In this document: piece by piece, positions 37,167-45,579 of the stretch | Layout: each line of letters opens with the position of its first letter | Position numbering within the stretch: position 1 is the first letter of the stretch | Assembly: GCA_026390575.1 (NCBI GenBank) | Contig: JAPLFR010000009.1 | Span: 1-64,000, forward strand | DNA from: Ignavibacteriales bacterium | GTDB lineage: Bacteria > Bacteroidota > Ignavibacteria > UBA10030 | Length of the DNA stretch: 64,000 bases | Reading direction: 5' to 3' | Notes under the pieces: model-generated | The model's input: the letters and a program-made list of their open reading frames with translations, nothing else | Told to the model about the DNA's origin: nothing | Databases searched by the model: none | Program-made: the position numbers and the translations under genes

Positions 37167-37922
37167 TTATTTTGTCATAATCATCTTACGTGTTGCACTT
37201 TCGTTGTCTGCAATGAGTCGGGCGAAATAGACGCCTGATGACAATTTCTGTCCGCTTGTTGCATTGCTGCTCCATTCTACACTATAATCACCAACTGGTT
37301 GATATTGATCAACAAGGCGATTCACTTCGCGGCCTGTAATGTCATATACACTTAATTGCACTTGTGCTGCCTTAAGTAATTGATAGGCAATTCGTGTAGA
37401 TGGGTTGAATGGATTAGGATAATTTTGACCGAGCAGAGTCGATTTCGAATCGTTGTTTGATGCGAGAGTAGAGTTGTTACTCCATTCCAAGTTGTTAATC
37501 GCTACACCAAGACTATCAGCTTGACTATTCGTGACCATAACATTAGCTAAGGATGCATTACTCTTATCTAACGGATTGATCAAAGAAATAGGAAATCTTA
37601 CCAGTGCGCCTTGACCAATCGGAAAAGCTTTTTGTTCTAAACTTAAGATTACGACATTGACAGTAGAATCGTTCGGTTTATAAGAAGCAACAATCCAGTG
37701 CGATTCAGCAGTACGAGTGCCATGTTCGAGTTCACCTAACACAACATCGGACGAAGTGTGCATACTGAACTGCACACCAGCAACCGCGTCAGAATTGGCG
37801 AGCTGGACTTCGAGAGCATTCGTTGCAGTCCGCACTACTGTTAGTTTGTTACCAGAGTATGCTATGGAGACTGAGATTAACAGGCCTATTAGAATTTGAT
37901 AGTATCTTTTGCTCATCTTCAT
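37167..37922 (-). CDS. Secreted cohesin-like-domain protein with type IX sorting tail
   Basis: The 251-residue protein has a signal peptide (ending SIAYSG). A beta-sandwich of about 130 residues follows that resembles cohesin or dockerin-partner modules (ANSDAVAGVQFSMHTSSDVVLGEL, abridged; ALVRFPISLINP). It ends in a type IX sorting domain (NYPNPFNPSTRIAYQL ... ESATRKMIMTK). It is expected at the cell surface. No enzyme motif is present. It converges on the plus-strand lipoprotein gene and has its own terminator. Confidence 0.82.
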   Translation of the reverse strand: MKMSKRYYQILIGLLISVSIAYSGNKLTVVRTATNALEVQLANSDAVAGVQFSMHTSSDVVLGELEHGTRTAESHWIVASYKPNDSTVNVVILSLEQKAFPIGQGALVRFPISLINPLDKSNASLANVMVTNSQADSLGVAINNLEWSNNSTLASNNDSKSTLLGQNYPNPFNPSTRIAYQLLKAAQVQLSVYDITGREVNRLVDQYQPVGDYSVEWSSNATSGQKLSSGVYFARLIADNESATRKMIMTK

Positions 37923-38283
37923 TTTAGTTACCTTTCGTTGAACTTCTACTAAAGAAGTTCACTCAACGTGCCAGTCGAAGAAAGCTTACTTTTTAAAATG
38001 AAAAAGTGAGGAAATGCCTGATAAATAAGGGGAAAACGAGATAGGTTTGAACTTCGTAGTGTGAATATTATAGCCTTAACTTTGTAAGTTCTACAAATGC
38101 ATTGTATTCCTGAAATGGGGACTTGAACTTTTTAGAAGTTTTTAGCGCATGTTTTCGCTTGGATTATTTTGTCTGATTCTCTTCAAGTCTTTTCATACCG
38201 ATGCCCTTTACCCAACAATACTGGGAAAAAGCAATCAATTCCTCGATAATCAGATATTGCTAAATGGCAGGGTTTTTACAACA
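37923..38283. other. Intergenic region without a supported gene
   Basis: This stretch between two minus-strand genes is AT-rich. A plus-strand frame of 72 codons at 38149 has no ribosome site and no recognisable protein pattern, and it runs into the next gene antisense. It presumably holds the promoter of the 37167-37922 gene near its left edge. Confidence 0.4.
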
Positions 38284-38319
38284 AAACGGCGAATTTTAGG
38301 GTGCTATAATTCGCCGTTT
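38284..38319 (-). terminator. Inverted repeat, probable terminator
   Basis: AAACGGCGAATT (38284-38295) and AATTCGCCGTTT (38308-38319) form a perfect 12-base stem with a 12-base loop. It lies 31 bases downstream of the stop of the minus-strand gene at 38351-38890. On that strand the stem ends in TTTTGTTGT, a weak T-tract. Confidence 0.65.
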
Positions 38320-38350
38320 CGGTTACGTCTAAAAAATACGGGTTTAAAAC

Positions 38351-38890
38351 CTATTTCTTTTTTTTGATGCGCGGTTTCGCTGTCCGCGGTTTACGAATTC
38401 GCGCTGGTGCCAGCAGTTTCGTCGGCTCTTGTTTGAACGACGTTTCTAGAAGTTTAGGGGTTGGCTGTGACATTGCAGAAGCTTCAGCTGTTAAAAGCAT
38501 TTTTTGGTGTTCAAAACGCTTCAATTGTGCTACTTCTTTTTTAATGCGAGATGCTGAAAAAAGAAGAACGATGTTCATAATACCAAGCAGTGCCACGAGT
38601 GTATAAAGCCAAATGAAATGAACAGTACTTTCTGCAGATGATTTCTGAACATGTTGTTGAAGCGTATCTAATTTCTTGAGAGTACTGATATTTGATGAGT
38701 TAATGCCCTTTATAGATTCTTCATACGCGGCACTGAGACTGTCTTCGTGATAAGGAGAGATGACATAGACAGGAACGGGTGGCTCTTTGACAGTGGAATT
38801 ATCTTGAGCTTGGATTTTGGTGAGTTGAATGCAGCTCAAAAGAATGAAACAGAATATTGCTGGCACACTGGGCTTGAAATTTAGCTTCAT
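38351..38890 (-). CDS. Unknown exported, membrane-anchored protein with a basic tail
   Basis: The 179-residue protein has a signal peptide (to about residue 28, ending KIQAQ). A helical region of about 60 residues and one membrane helix follow (about 95-115, FIWLYTLVALLGIMNIVLLF). The cytoplasmic C-terminus is very basic and ends RIRKPRTAKPRIKKKK. AAAGGGG precedes the ATG. No family is recognised. The topology suggests a membrane anchor whose cationic tail could bind nucleic acid or acidic lipids. Confidence 0.7.
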   Translation of the reverse strand: MKLNFKPSVPAIFCFILLSCIQLTKIQAQDNSTVKEPPVPVYVISPYHEDSLSAAYEESIKGINSSNISTLKKLDTLQQHVQKSSAESTVHFIWLYTLVALLGIMNIVLLFSASRIKKEVAQLKRFEHQKMLLTAEASAMSQPTPKLLETSFKQEPTKLLAPARIRKPRTAKPRIKKKK

Positions 38891-39086
38891 AGCAAATCCC
38901 CTTTAATAGAGTGAAAAACTAGGATTAAGTTAGGAAGACACTTTGCCAAATGCAAACAGAAAGTAATGCGTACTATTGTCCATTTTATATGTTGTTAAAT
39001 TTGAATCTCATTCGCTCTTTGGCTATCTTCATTCAGTATGTTAAACAAATGCAGTAGAGGAATGCTCTGGGGAGACAATTGTTACT

Positions 39087-41267
39087 ATGACTATAAATTC
39101 ACAGCTGCCTCTTCAATATATTAAAGGTGTTGGACCGAAACGCGCAGAGGCGTTGGCGAATCTCGGTATCCATAGCATCAAAGATATTTTCTTGTATTTC
39201 CCGCGTGGTTATTTAGATCGTAGTCAAATTGTGCGTATAGCTGATTTGAAACGCTATGTCGAACATGGCGAAGCTGTAACTATCTTCGCCGAAGTGTATC
39301 GACAAGAAGCAAGGCGCACGAGGCGCAGCAACAAATTGATATTTATGCTTACAGTGAAAGACGAAAGCGGATTTCTTACGTGTGTTTGGTTTGAAGGATT
39401 CTATTGGTTGAAAGATGCGTTTGAGGTCGGTGAGGTACTTGCACTTTCCTCTCTTCCTACGCTTGATAAACTTGGGCGTCCACAATTCATTCATCCGCAA
39501 TTTGATAGATTGAAACGTGTTGAAGATGACGAGCCCGATTGGGGCAAATTATTCAACACCGGTGGTATCATTCCAAAGTATCGTTCCAGCGCTGAACTTG
39601 AAAAAGTAGGACTCGACAGCCGCGGCTTTCGGCGTATTATTCGGAATGCAGTGGATCACCATGGTGCTGCAATTGAGGAAACGATTTCGCCTGACATTTT
39701 ACTTCGTCAATCTCTCTGCGATAGACAATCAGCAATACGTTCCATTCATTTTCCAGACAATTTTCAAGAATTAGAAAAAGCACAGCGACGGCTCAAGTTT
39801 GAGGAACTGTTCTTTCTCCAATTGATGTTAGCTTTACGCAAACGCGGGGCACAGCAGCAATTACGCGGATTGACATATAATGTAGAAAGTACACTTGCAC
39901 GACAGCTCGTAGAGTCTCTTCAGTTTGAATTAACACGTGCACAGAAGCGAGTACTGCGAGAAATTGTTGATGATTTAAAATCTCCATGCCCAATGAATCG
40001 GCTTATGCAGGGCGATGTTGGAAGCGGTAAAACAATAGTAGCGATTTGCACTGCACTCATCGCTGTTGAGAATGGTTTGCAGGTTGCATTTATGGCGCCG
40101 ACAGAAATTCTTGCCGAACAGCATTATCAGACTCTTAAATCGTTTCTCACCAATTTACCAGTCAATGTCCGCATACTTATTGGCGGGCAGCGAAAAATAT
40201 TACGAGACGATGTTCTGGAAGATATCAGGAATGGTAGAGCAAATATTGTGGTTGGTACACATGCGTTAGTTGAGGAAAAAGTCGAATTTGCAAAGCTTGG
40301 TTTCGTTATCGTAGATGAACAGCATCGATTCGGTGTCATGCAGCGTGCAACATTACGCGGGAAGGGCCTCAATCCTGATGTTCTGGTGATGACAGCGACA
40401 CCCATTCCACGCACACTTGCAATGACATTATATGGCGATCTTGAAATATCTCAAATTGACGAACTGCCTTCAAACCGCAAACCTATTCGCACCGCAATTC
40501 GGACTGAATCTCAAAAAAATAAAGTTTATCAATTCGTCAAGGAGGAAATTGATCGCGGCAGGCAGGCATATATTGTTTTTCCACTTATCGAGGAATCGGA
40601 AAAAATAGATCTTAAAGCCGCTACGAAAGAGTGTGAACTTCTACAAAATACTATTTTTCCGAACTATCGGCTCGGGCTCTTACATGGTAGAATGAAACCG
40701 GAAATAAAAGATGAAGTGATGCAAAAGTTCAAAGCAGGTGAAATTCAAATTCTTGTTTCAACAACGGTCATCGAAGTCGGTATTGATGTTGCGAATGCAA
40801 CCGTCATGATTATTGAAAACGCAGAAAGGTTTGGACTGGCACAATTGCATCAACTCCGCGGTCGTGTAGGCCGCGGAGCCGATCAATCCTACTGTATCCT
40901 TATAGCAAACTACAGTTGGTTCGATGCACACGCAAGAGGAATGGAGGCGCTGGAATTGCATGAGGAAAAGGAACACGCCCGCATACGTTTAGAGACGATG
41001 GTGCAGACAACTGATGGATTCAAAATAGCGGAGGTGGATTTAAAATTACGAGGGCCTGGGGAATTCTTTGGTACACTGCAAAGTGGATTGCCGGCGCTTC
41101 GCATTGCAAATCTTATTGATGATGCAGACTTGCTCATCAAGGCACGAAAAGAAGCATTCGATCTTATTAAGAATGATCCGCATCTTCGAAAGAAATCGAA
41201 CGAATGTATTCGAAAACATTTTGAAGATGAGTTCAGAGATATTCTTGCGTTGGGAAAAATAGGATAA
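39087..41267 (+). CDS. recG: ATP-dependent DNA helicase RecG
   Basis: The 726-residue helicase remodels stalled replication forks and branched DNA. The N-terminal wedge/OB region starts PLQYIKGVGPKRAEAL. The helicase core contains Walker A GDVGSGKT, FMAPTEILAEQH, the DEQH box in VIVDEQHRFGVMQR, VMTATPIPRTLAMT and, in the second domain, HQLRGRVGRG. The C-terminal FGTLQSGLP block is also typical. Full length, alone between a minus-strand gene and a repeat-rich spacer. Confidence 0.97.
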   Translation: MTINSQLPLQYIKGVGPKRAEALANLGIHSIKDIFLYFPRGYLDRSQIVRIADLKRYVEHGEAVTIFAEVYRQEARRTRRSNKLIFMLTVKDESGFLTCVWFEGFYWLKDAFEVGEVLALSSLPTLDKLGRPQFIHPQFDRLKRVEDDEPDWGKLFNTGGIIPKYRSSAELEKVGLDSRGFRRIIRNAVDHHGAAIEETISPDILLRQSLCDRQSAIRSIHFPDNFQELEKAQRRLKFEELFFLQLMLALRKRGAQQQLRGLTYNVESTLARQLVESLQFELTRAQKRVLREIVDDLKSPCPMNRLMQGDVGSGKTIVAICTALIAVENGLQVAFMAPTEILAEQHYQTLKSFLTNLPVNVRILIGGQRKILRDDVLEDIRNGRANIVVGTHALVEEKVEFAKLGFVIVDEQHRFGVMQRATLRGKGLNPDVLVMTATPIPRTLAMTLYGDLEISQIDELPSNRKPIRTAIRTESQKNKVYQFVKEEIDRGRQAYIVFPLIEESEKIDLKAATKECELLQNTIFPNYRLGLLHGRMKPEIKDEVMQKFKAGEIQILVSTTVIEVGIDVANATVMIIENAERFGLAQLHQLRGRVGRGADQSYCILIANYSWFDAHARGMEALELHEEKEHARIRLETMVQTTDGFKIAEVDLKLRGPGEFFGTLQSGLPALRIANLIDDADLLIKARKEAFDLIKNDPHLRKKSNECIRKHFEDEFRDILALGKIG

Positions 41268-41268
41268 G

Positions 41269-41341
41269 ACAGAAACAGAAAAGCAGAAAGCAGAAAAGCA
41301 GAAAGCAGAAAAGCAGAAAACAGAAAGCAGAAAGCAGAAAC
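41269..41341. repeat. Tandem AGCAGAAA microsatellite
   Basis: About nine imperfect copies of a 7-9 base unit (GCAGAAA with one or two extra A) directly follow the recG stop codon. Slippage could change the copy number. It codes for nothing recognisable. Confidence 0.85.
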
Positions 41342-41374
41342 AACTATCGACAAGATATTATTTTAAATCTTCTA

Positions 41375-41437
41375 TTCGTATATCTCATATCTAAAATCCT
41401 AAATCCAAAATCTAGAATCATAAATCTTAAAAATTCT
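41375..41437. repeat. Degenerate ATCTAAAATCC-type low-complexity spacer
   Basis: Drifting units such as ATCTCATATCTAAAATCC, AAATCCAAAATCT and AATCATAAATCT fill the spacer between recG and the ATP-grasp cluster. They resemble the spacer at 9355-9440. The rest of 41268-41593 holds the microsatellite and a promoter candidate, and no gene. Confidence 0.6.
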
Positions 41438-41493
41438 CTTCTCGTCATGCTCATGCGCTGCAAAGATTTTATCAGTAAAACGAGTGAAAAAAC

Positions 41494-41521
41494 TTGACAA
41501 CAAGATAGAAAGGATTATATT
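41494..41521 (+). promoter_or_regulatory. Sigma-70-type promoter candidate for the ATP-grasp/KamA cluster
   Basis: TTGACA at 41494-41499 and TATATT at 41516-41521 are separated by 16 bases. They lie about 75 bases upstream of the first gene of the cluster. The same TTGACA/TATATT pair occurs before the tetR-type gene at 47580. Confidence 0.55.
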
Positions 41522-41593
41522 AGTATCAACATTTGTTGTTCATTGAAACAGCAAAGTTGATTAGTTCAACAAGTGAAAGGTTGATCTTACCGC

Positions 41594-42691
41594 TTGCTAC
41601 AGCGACTGAACGTAGCTCTCGTCTACAATGTGAAGAAGGAAAGTGTAGATGAAGTTTCGAAAGACGATGGTGATCCGGATAGATACACCGGAAGAAAAGA
41701 ATCCGTCGCAGTAAAAACAGAACTTCATCAGACGAAAGCTGACACATACGCAGAATGGGACACGGAAGAAACTATTCTCGCCGTGAAGACAGCACTCGAA
41801 TTGCATCATGATATTACTCTCATCGAAGCAAACGAGGAATCCTACCTGGCACTTCTTCAAAAGAAACCTGACATAGTTTTCAATATTGCTGAAGGATTGC
41901 GGGGGCCATCGCGTGAAGCACAAATTCCAGCGATTCTCGAGATGCTGGGCATTCCCTATACTGGTTCTGATTCGCTCACTCTTGGAATTTGTCTCGATAA
42001 GTCGAGAGCAAAGGAAATTCTCTCCTATTACAAAATTCTAACTCCACCATTCGTTGTCGTTAATACTCTTCATCAATTATCGGAATTCAATATCTCTCTG
42101 CCTTGCATAGTGAAACCTTTACATGAGGGATCGAGTAAAGGAATTTACAATGCATCCGTTGTTCGCACCACTGAAGAACTCCATCGTCAGATCAAGAGAG
42201 TCATTGAGGAGTATGAAGAACCTGCGTTGGTAGAAAAATTCTTAACAGGACGCGAGTTCACAGTGGCAATTCTTGGTAACGACTCCGACATTCGAGTATT
42301 GCCAATTGTAGAGATTCGCTTCGATTCGCTTCCTGAAGATGTCAATCCTATTTATTCGTATGAGGCGAAATGGATTTGGGATACAATAGAGAATCCCATC
42401 GATGTACATGAATGTCCGGCTAAGGTTTCTTTGAAACTTCAGAAAGAAATTGAGAATATATGCCGTGATACTTATCGAGTATTACGATGTCGAGACTGGT
42501 GTCGAATTGACATAAGATTGGATGATCAGGGTTGTCCAAATGTGCTGGAATTGAATCCTTTACCTGGAATATTGCCAAATCCTGAAGAACATTCGTGCTT
42601 CCCACAAGCTGCCAGAGCGGCAGGCATGGATTACAACACGATGATTAACGCCGTGTTAAATGCAGGGATTAAACGATATAACTTATGTTAA
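41594..42691 (+). CDS. D-alanine-D-alanine-ligase-like ATP-grasp enzyme, first of two
   Basis: The 365-residue protein has the Ddl layout. An N-terminal domain contains DIVFNIAEGLRGPSREAQIPA, with IPYTGSDSLTLGICLDK at its end. The ATP-grasp fold has the glycine loop KPLHEGSSKGI, the acid EKFLTGREFTVAIL, and the metal-binding block CRIDIRLDDQG...VLELNPLPG. Ddl enzymes usually have a GEDGxxQ motif where this has GPSREAQ, so the substrate may differ from D-alanine. It forms a peptide-like bond with ATP. The likely start is TTG at 41594, but this is uncertain. It is nine bases from a paralogue. Confidence 0.85.
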   Translation: MLQRLNVALVYNVKKESVDEVSKDDGDPDRYTGRKESVAVKTELHQTKADTYAEWDTEETILAVKTALELHHDITLIEANEESYLALLQKKPDIVFNIAEGLRGPSREAQIPAILEMLGIPYTGSDSLTLGICLDKSRAKEILSYYKILTPPFVVVNTLHQLSEFNISLPCIVKPLHEGSSKGIYNASVVRTTEELHRQIKRVIEEYEEPALVEKFLTGREFTVAILGNDSDIRVLPIVEIRFDSLPEDVNPIYSYEAKWIWDTIENPIDVHECPAKVSLKLQKEIENICRDTYRVLRCRDWCRIDIRLDDQGCPNVLELNPLPGILPNPEEHSCFPQAARAAGMDYNTMINAVLNAGIKRYNLC

Positions 42692-42699
42692 TTGAATAA

Positions 42700-43800
42700 A
42701 TGATGATCAAAATGGCACATATTGCAGTTGTTTTTAATGAGCCGACTATTGCGACAGAGAAAGGGCGGATGTTCATATCTGCAGAAGGACAGGTGGGTGC
42801 CCTTGCGACTCATTCGGAAATAGTTAGCACGATGCCAAGTTATTTAGTTGATATGTCGGAAGTTGGCGTAATCGAAGAGCGTGAGCAAGTTGAAAAAGCG
42901 CTTCAACATAAAGGATATCGTACTTCTCTCTTTAATATTGATGGCAACATCAAACGTCTTATTAATTTTATAGAAGTGCAAAAACCTGATATTATATTCA
43001 ATTTATGCGAATCACTGATGGGAGAATCGCTTCACGAGATGCACGTTGCCGGCATTTATGAATTGATGAATATTCCCTACACAGGAGCCGCAACGCTTGC
43101 ACTAGGGACATGTTTGAATAAGGTCCGCACGAAAGAAATTCTTCAGGCACATGGAATACCGACCGCACGGCACCTCATTTCCGCGAAGGTTGAAGCCTGC
43201 CATATCGATGACGCACGTTTACACTTTCCATTTATTGTCAAGCCAATTCACGAAGATGCGAGCATTGGTATTGTGAATTCATCTGTAGTGTATGATATTC
43301 AATCGCTTCAGAAGCAGATTGCCTATATTTTAAAAACCTTCAACGAACCGGCGCTTGTGGAGGAATATATTGAAGGAAGAGAATTGAATGTTGCCATCAT
43401 CGGTAACGAGCAGCCGACATTGCTGCCGATTTCTGAAATTGATTTTTCAAAATTACCGTCTGGCTATCCTAAGATTGTCACCTATAATGCTAAATGGGTT
43501 GAGGGTTCGCCGGAATATGATGGTACTGTTGGAACATGCCCGGCACAGCTTGAGCCAAGTGTAGAACAACGCGTGCGGGAAGTTGCATTGCGTGCGTATC
43601 AATTAATGGAAATTCGAGATTATGCACGCGTAGATATCCGGCTTGATGCTGCGAATACACCGTACGTTTTAGAAGTGAATCCCAATCCGGATATTTCATG
43701 TGATGCTGGTTTTGCCCGTTCAGCCCGCACGGCTGGAATGACTTTTGACGATATGATTGTGAAAATAGTAGAAACCGCACTTGAGCGGTCGCGGCGTTAA
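42700..43800 (+). CDS. D-alanine-D-alanine-ligase-like ATP-grasp enzyme, second of two
   Basis: This 366-residue paralogue of the preceding enzyme has IIFNLCESLMGESLHEMHVAG (abridged), IPYTGAATLALGTCLNK, the glycine loop KPIHEDASIGI, EYIEGRELNVAIIG and ARVDIRLDAAN...VLEVNPNPDI. The glycine loop differs from the first copy (EDAS against EGSS), so the two may act on different acceptors, perhaps adding residues in sequence. The start could also be ATG at 42712. The acetyltransferase gene starts four bases after its stop codon. Confidence 0.86.
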   Translation: MMIKMAHIAVVFNEPTIATEKGRMFISAEGQVGALATHSEIVSTMPSYLVDMSEVGVIEEREQVEKALQHKGYRTSLFNIDGNIKRLINFIEVQKPDIIFNLCESLMGESLHEMHVAGIYELMNIPYTGAATLALGTCLNKVRTKEILQAHGIPTARHLISAKVEACHIDDARLHFPFIVKPIHEDASIGIVNSSVVYDIQSLQKQIAYILKTFNEPALVEEYIEGRELNVAIIGNEQPTLLPISEIDFSKLPSGYPKIVTYNAKWVEGSPEYDGTVGTCPAQLEPSVEQRVREVALRAYQLMEIRDYARVDIRLDAANTPYVLEVNPNPDISCDAGFARSARTAGMTFDDMIVKIVETALERSRR

Positions 43801-43804
43801 CGGT

Positions 43805-44278
43805 ATGCCGATTCGAAAGTTTGAAAAAGAAGATATCAAACCACTCGCAGAAATTGTGCGGGCAACCGGTGTGTTTCGTGAAGAAGAAGTTACTGTCGCA
43901 GTGGAACTGATGGATATTGCTGCAAACGACAAAGAGCAAAATGATTATTTTCTTTTTTCCTATGTGGATGAAATCGGTACAATCCAGGGATATTATTGCG
44001 CAGGGCCTACACCGATGACGCAAAGAACGTATGACTTGTATTGGATCGCCGTACATCCAAGTATGCATAAAAAGCGAATTGGCCATGAATTACTTGAACA
44101 TTGTGAAGAGCACGTGAAAACGATGGGCGGAAAATTGCTCGTTGTTGAAACGTCATCACAACCGAAGTACGAACCAACTCGACGATTCTATCTTCGGCAT
44201 CAATATAAAGAAGCGGCGCGGATCAAAGATTATTATGCACAGGATGACGACCTCGTCATCTATTCTAAATACTTCTAA
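43805..44278 (+). CDS. GNAT-family N-acetyltransferase
   Basis: The 157-residue protein has the GNAT core: DLYWIAVHPSMHKKRIGHELLEHCEEHV, whose HKKRIGHEL takes the place of the acetyl-CoA-binding R/Q-x-x-G-x-G/A loop, then LLVVETSSQPKYEPTRRFYLRHQYKEAARIKDYY (abridged). It is much shorter than AblB, the beta-lysine acetyltransferase, so it is not simply that enzyme. By position it probably acetylates an amine made by the aminomutase gene downstream or by the ligases upstream. Confidence 0.87.
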   Translation: MPIRKFEKEDIKPLAEIVRATGVFREEEVTVAVELMDIAANDKEQNDYFLFSYVDEIGTIQGYYCAGPTPMTQRTYDLYWIAVHPSMHKKRIGHELLEHCEEHVKTMGGKLLVVETSSQPKYEPTRRFYLRHQYKEAARIKDYYAQDDDLVIYSKYF

Positions 44279-44296
44279 GGAGCAAGAGCATTATTT

Positions 44297-45472
44297 ATGG
44301 AACTTTGGCAAGAAATGCTGAGACAAAGCGTTGACAGCGCAAAAGATTTAGTTGAACGCTTTGGATTTGATAAAGAGGCAGCGGAGAAACTCGATAAATT
44401 CTTTCATATACGAATCAATCCGTACTACCTGAGTTTGATTCGTTATCCGAACGATCCTATCTGGCGGCAATGTATCCCAGATGCAATCGAGCTTCAGGAC
44501 GAGAAAGCTCCTGAAGATCCGCTGAATGAAGATGCCGATAGTCCGGTTCCGAGTATTACGCATCGATATCCTGATAGAGCATTATTTCTTATCACCAGCC
44601 AGTGTTCTATGTACTGTCGATTCTGCACACGTAAAAGAAAAGTGAGCGATTCGACGAAGATCAACGCAAAATATATTCAGTGGGGATTGGATTATATTGG
44701 CGCTCATCCAGAGATACGGGACGTGATTATCTCTGGCGGCGATCCATTGATGGTGACAGACTATGCGTTAGAACGAGTGCTGGCGGGTTTGCGGGAAATT
44801 CCCCATGTCGAGATTATCCGCCTTGGCACAAAAATGCCGTGTGTACTGCCGCAGCGCATTACTCCAAAACTGTGCAAAATGTTAAAGAAGTATCATCCGC
44901 TGTATGTTAATACGCATTTTAATCATCCTTGGGAATGCACACCGGAGGCTGAACGTGCATGCAATATGCTGGCTGATGTTGGAATCCCTGTCGGCAATCA
45001 ATCTGTGCTGATGAAAGGCGTAAATGACGATCCAGACGTCATGTTGGAATTGCACCGCAAACTGCTCAAAATGCGCGTACGTCCATATTATATTTACCAA
45101 GCCGATCTGACAAAAGGCACGAATCACTTCAGAACACCTGTGCGTGTCGGTCTAGAGATTATGGATAAACTGCGCGGCCACACCTCGGGTCTTGCGATTC
45201 CATATTATGTTATTGATGCACCGGGCGGCGGTGGTAAAATACCCCTGCTTCCACAATACGTGCTGGGAAGAAATGGGAAGGATATTATTCTCCGTAATTA
45301 TAAATATGAAATCTATACATATCCGGATGTGGAAGAAGCACCGATTGAACAGCATCCGGTGGAACATAAGTACTTGAGGAAACGTCAGAATGGAAGACGA
45401 AAACCCGTGACAGTTGCCGAAGCACCTACAGGGACGGAGGAACAAGTTCCAGTGGGACAAGTTGGAAAGTGA
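44297..45472 (+). CDS. kamA: Lysine 2,3-aminomutase-family radical SAM enzyme (KamA family)
   Basis: The 391-residue enzyme has the radical SAM cluster motif C103-x3-C107-x2-C110 (QCSMYCRFC) and GGDP. The PLP-binding lysine is Lys314 in APGGGGK. Two aspartates known to hold the substrate lysine in characterised lysine 2,3-aminomutase are conserved as Asp270 (YQADL) and Asp307 (VIDAP). Glutamate 2,3-aminomutases replace both. So L-beta-lysine from L-lysine is the best prediction. The EpmB type, acting on elongation factor P, is shorter and less likely. It ends the ATP-grasp/GNAT cluster. Confidence 0.88.
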   Translation: MELWQEMLRQSVDSAKDLVERFGFDKEAAEKLDKFFHIRINPYYLSLIRYPNDPIWRQCIPDAIELQDEKAPEDPLNEDADSPVPSITHRYPDRALFLITSQCSMYCRFCTRKRKVSDSTKINAKYIQWGLDYIGAHPEIRDVIISGGDPLMVTDYALERVLAGLREIPHVEIIRLGTKMPCVLPQRITPKLCKMLKKYHPLYVNTHFNHPWECTPEAERACNMLADVGIPVGNQSVLMKGVNDDPDVMLELHRKLLKMRVRPYYIYQADLTKGTNHFRTPVRVGLEIMDKLRGHTSGLAIPYYVIDAPGGGGKIPLLPQYVLGRNGKDIILRNYKYEIYTYPDVEEAPIEQHPVEHKYLRKRQNGRRKPVTVAEAPTGTEEQVPVGQVGK

Positions 45473-45490
45473 CCGACTGAATTGTACATT

Positions 45491-45524
45491 AATCCCGTCC
45501 CGACGTATCGGGGCGGGATTTTTT
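45491..45524 (+). terminator. Rho-independent terminator after kamA
   Basis: ATCCCGTCCCGA and TCGGGGCGGGAT form a 12-base stem around CGTA, followed directly by TTTTTTATTT. It closes the 41594-45472 cluster and separates it from the M24 peptidase gene. Confidence 0.92.
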
Positions 45525-45579
45525 ATTTATAGCATTCCTGCTGATTGAAATAAATATTCTTAGTTGAAAGGAACATTCA

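Noticed and set aside
38149-38367. Plus-strand frame of 72 codons starting with a hydrophobic stretch
   Set aside because: No ribosome site, no family pattern, runs over a terminator hairpin and into the antisense of the next gene.
41269-41341. Short regular repeats considered as a CRISPR array
   Set aside because: Units of 7-9 bases have no spacers and no cas genes are nearby. This is a simple tandem repeat.
44297-45472. KamA-type enzyme as EpmB acting on elongation factor P
   Set aside because: It is longer than EpmB, keeps the lysine-binding aspartates and full C-terminal PLP region, and no efp or epmA gene is adjacent. It cannot be fully excluded.
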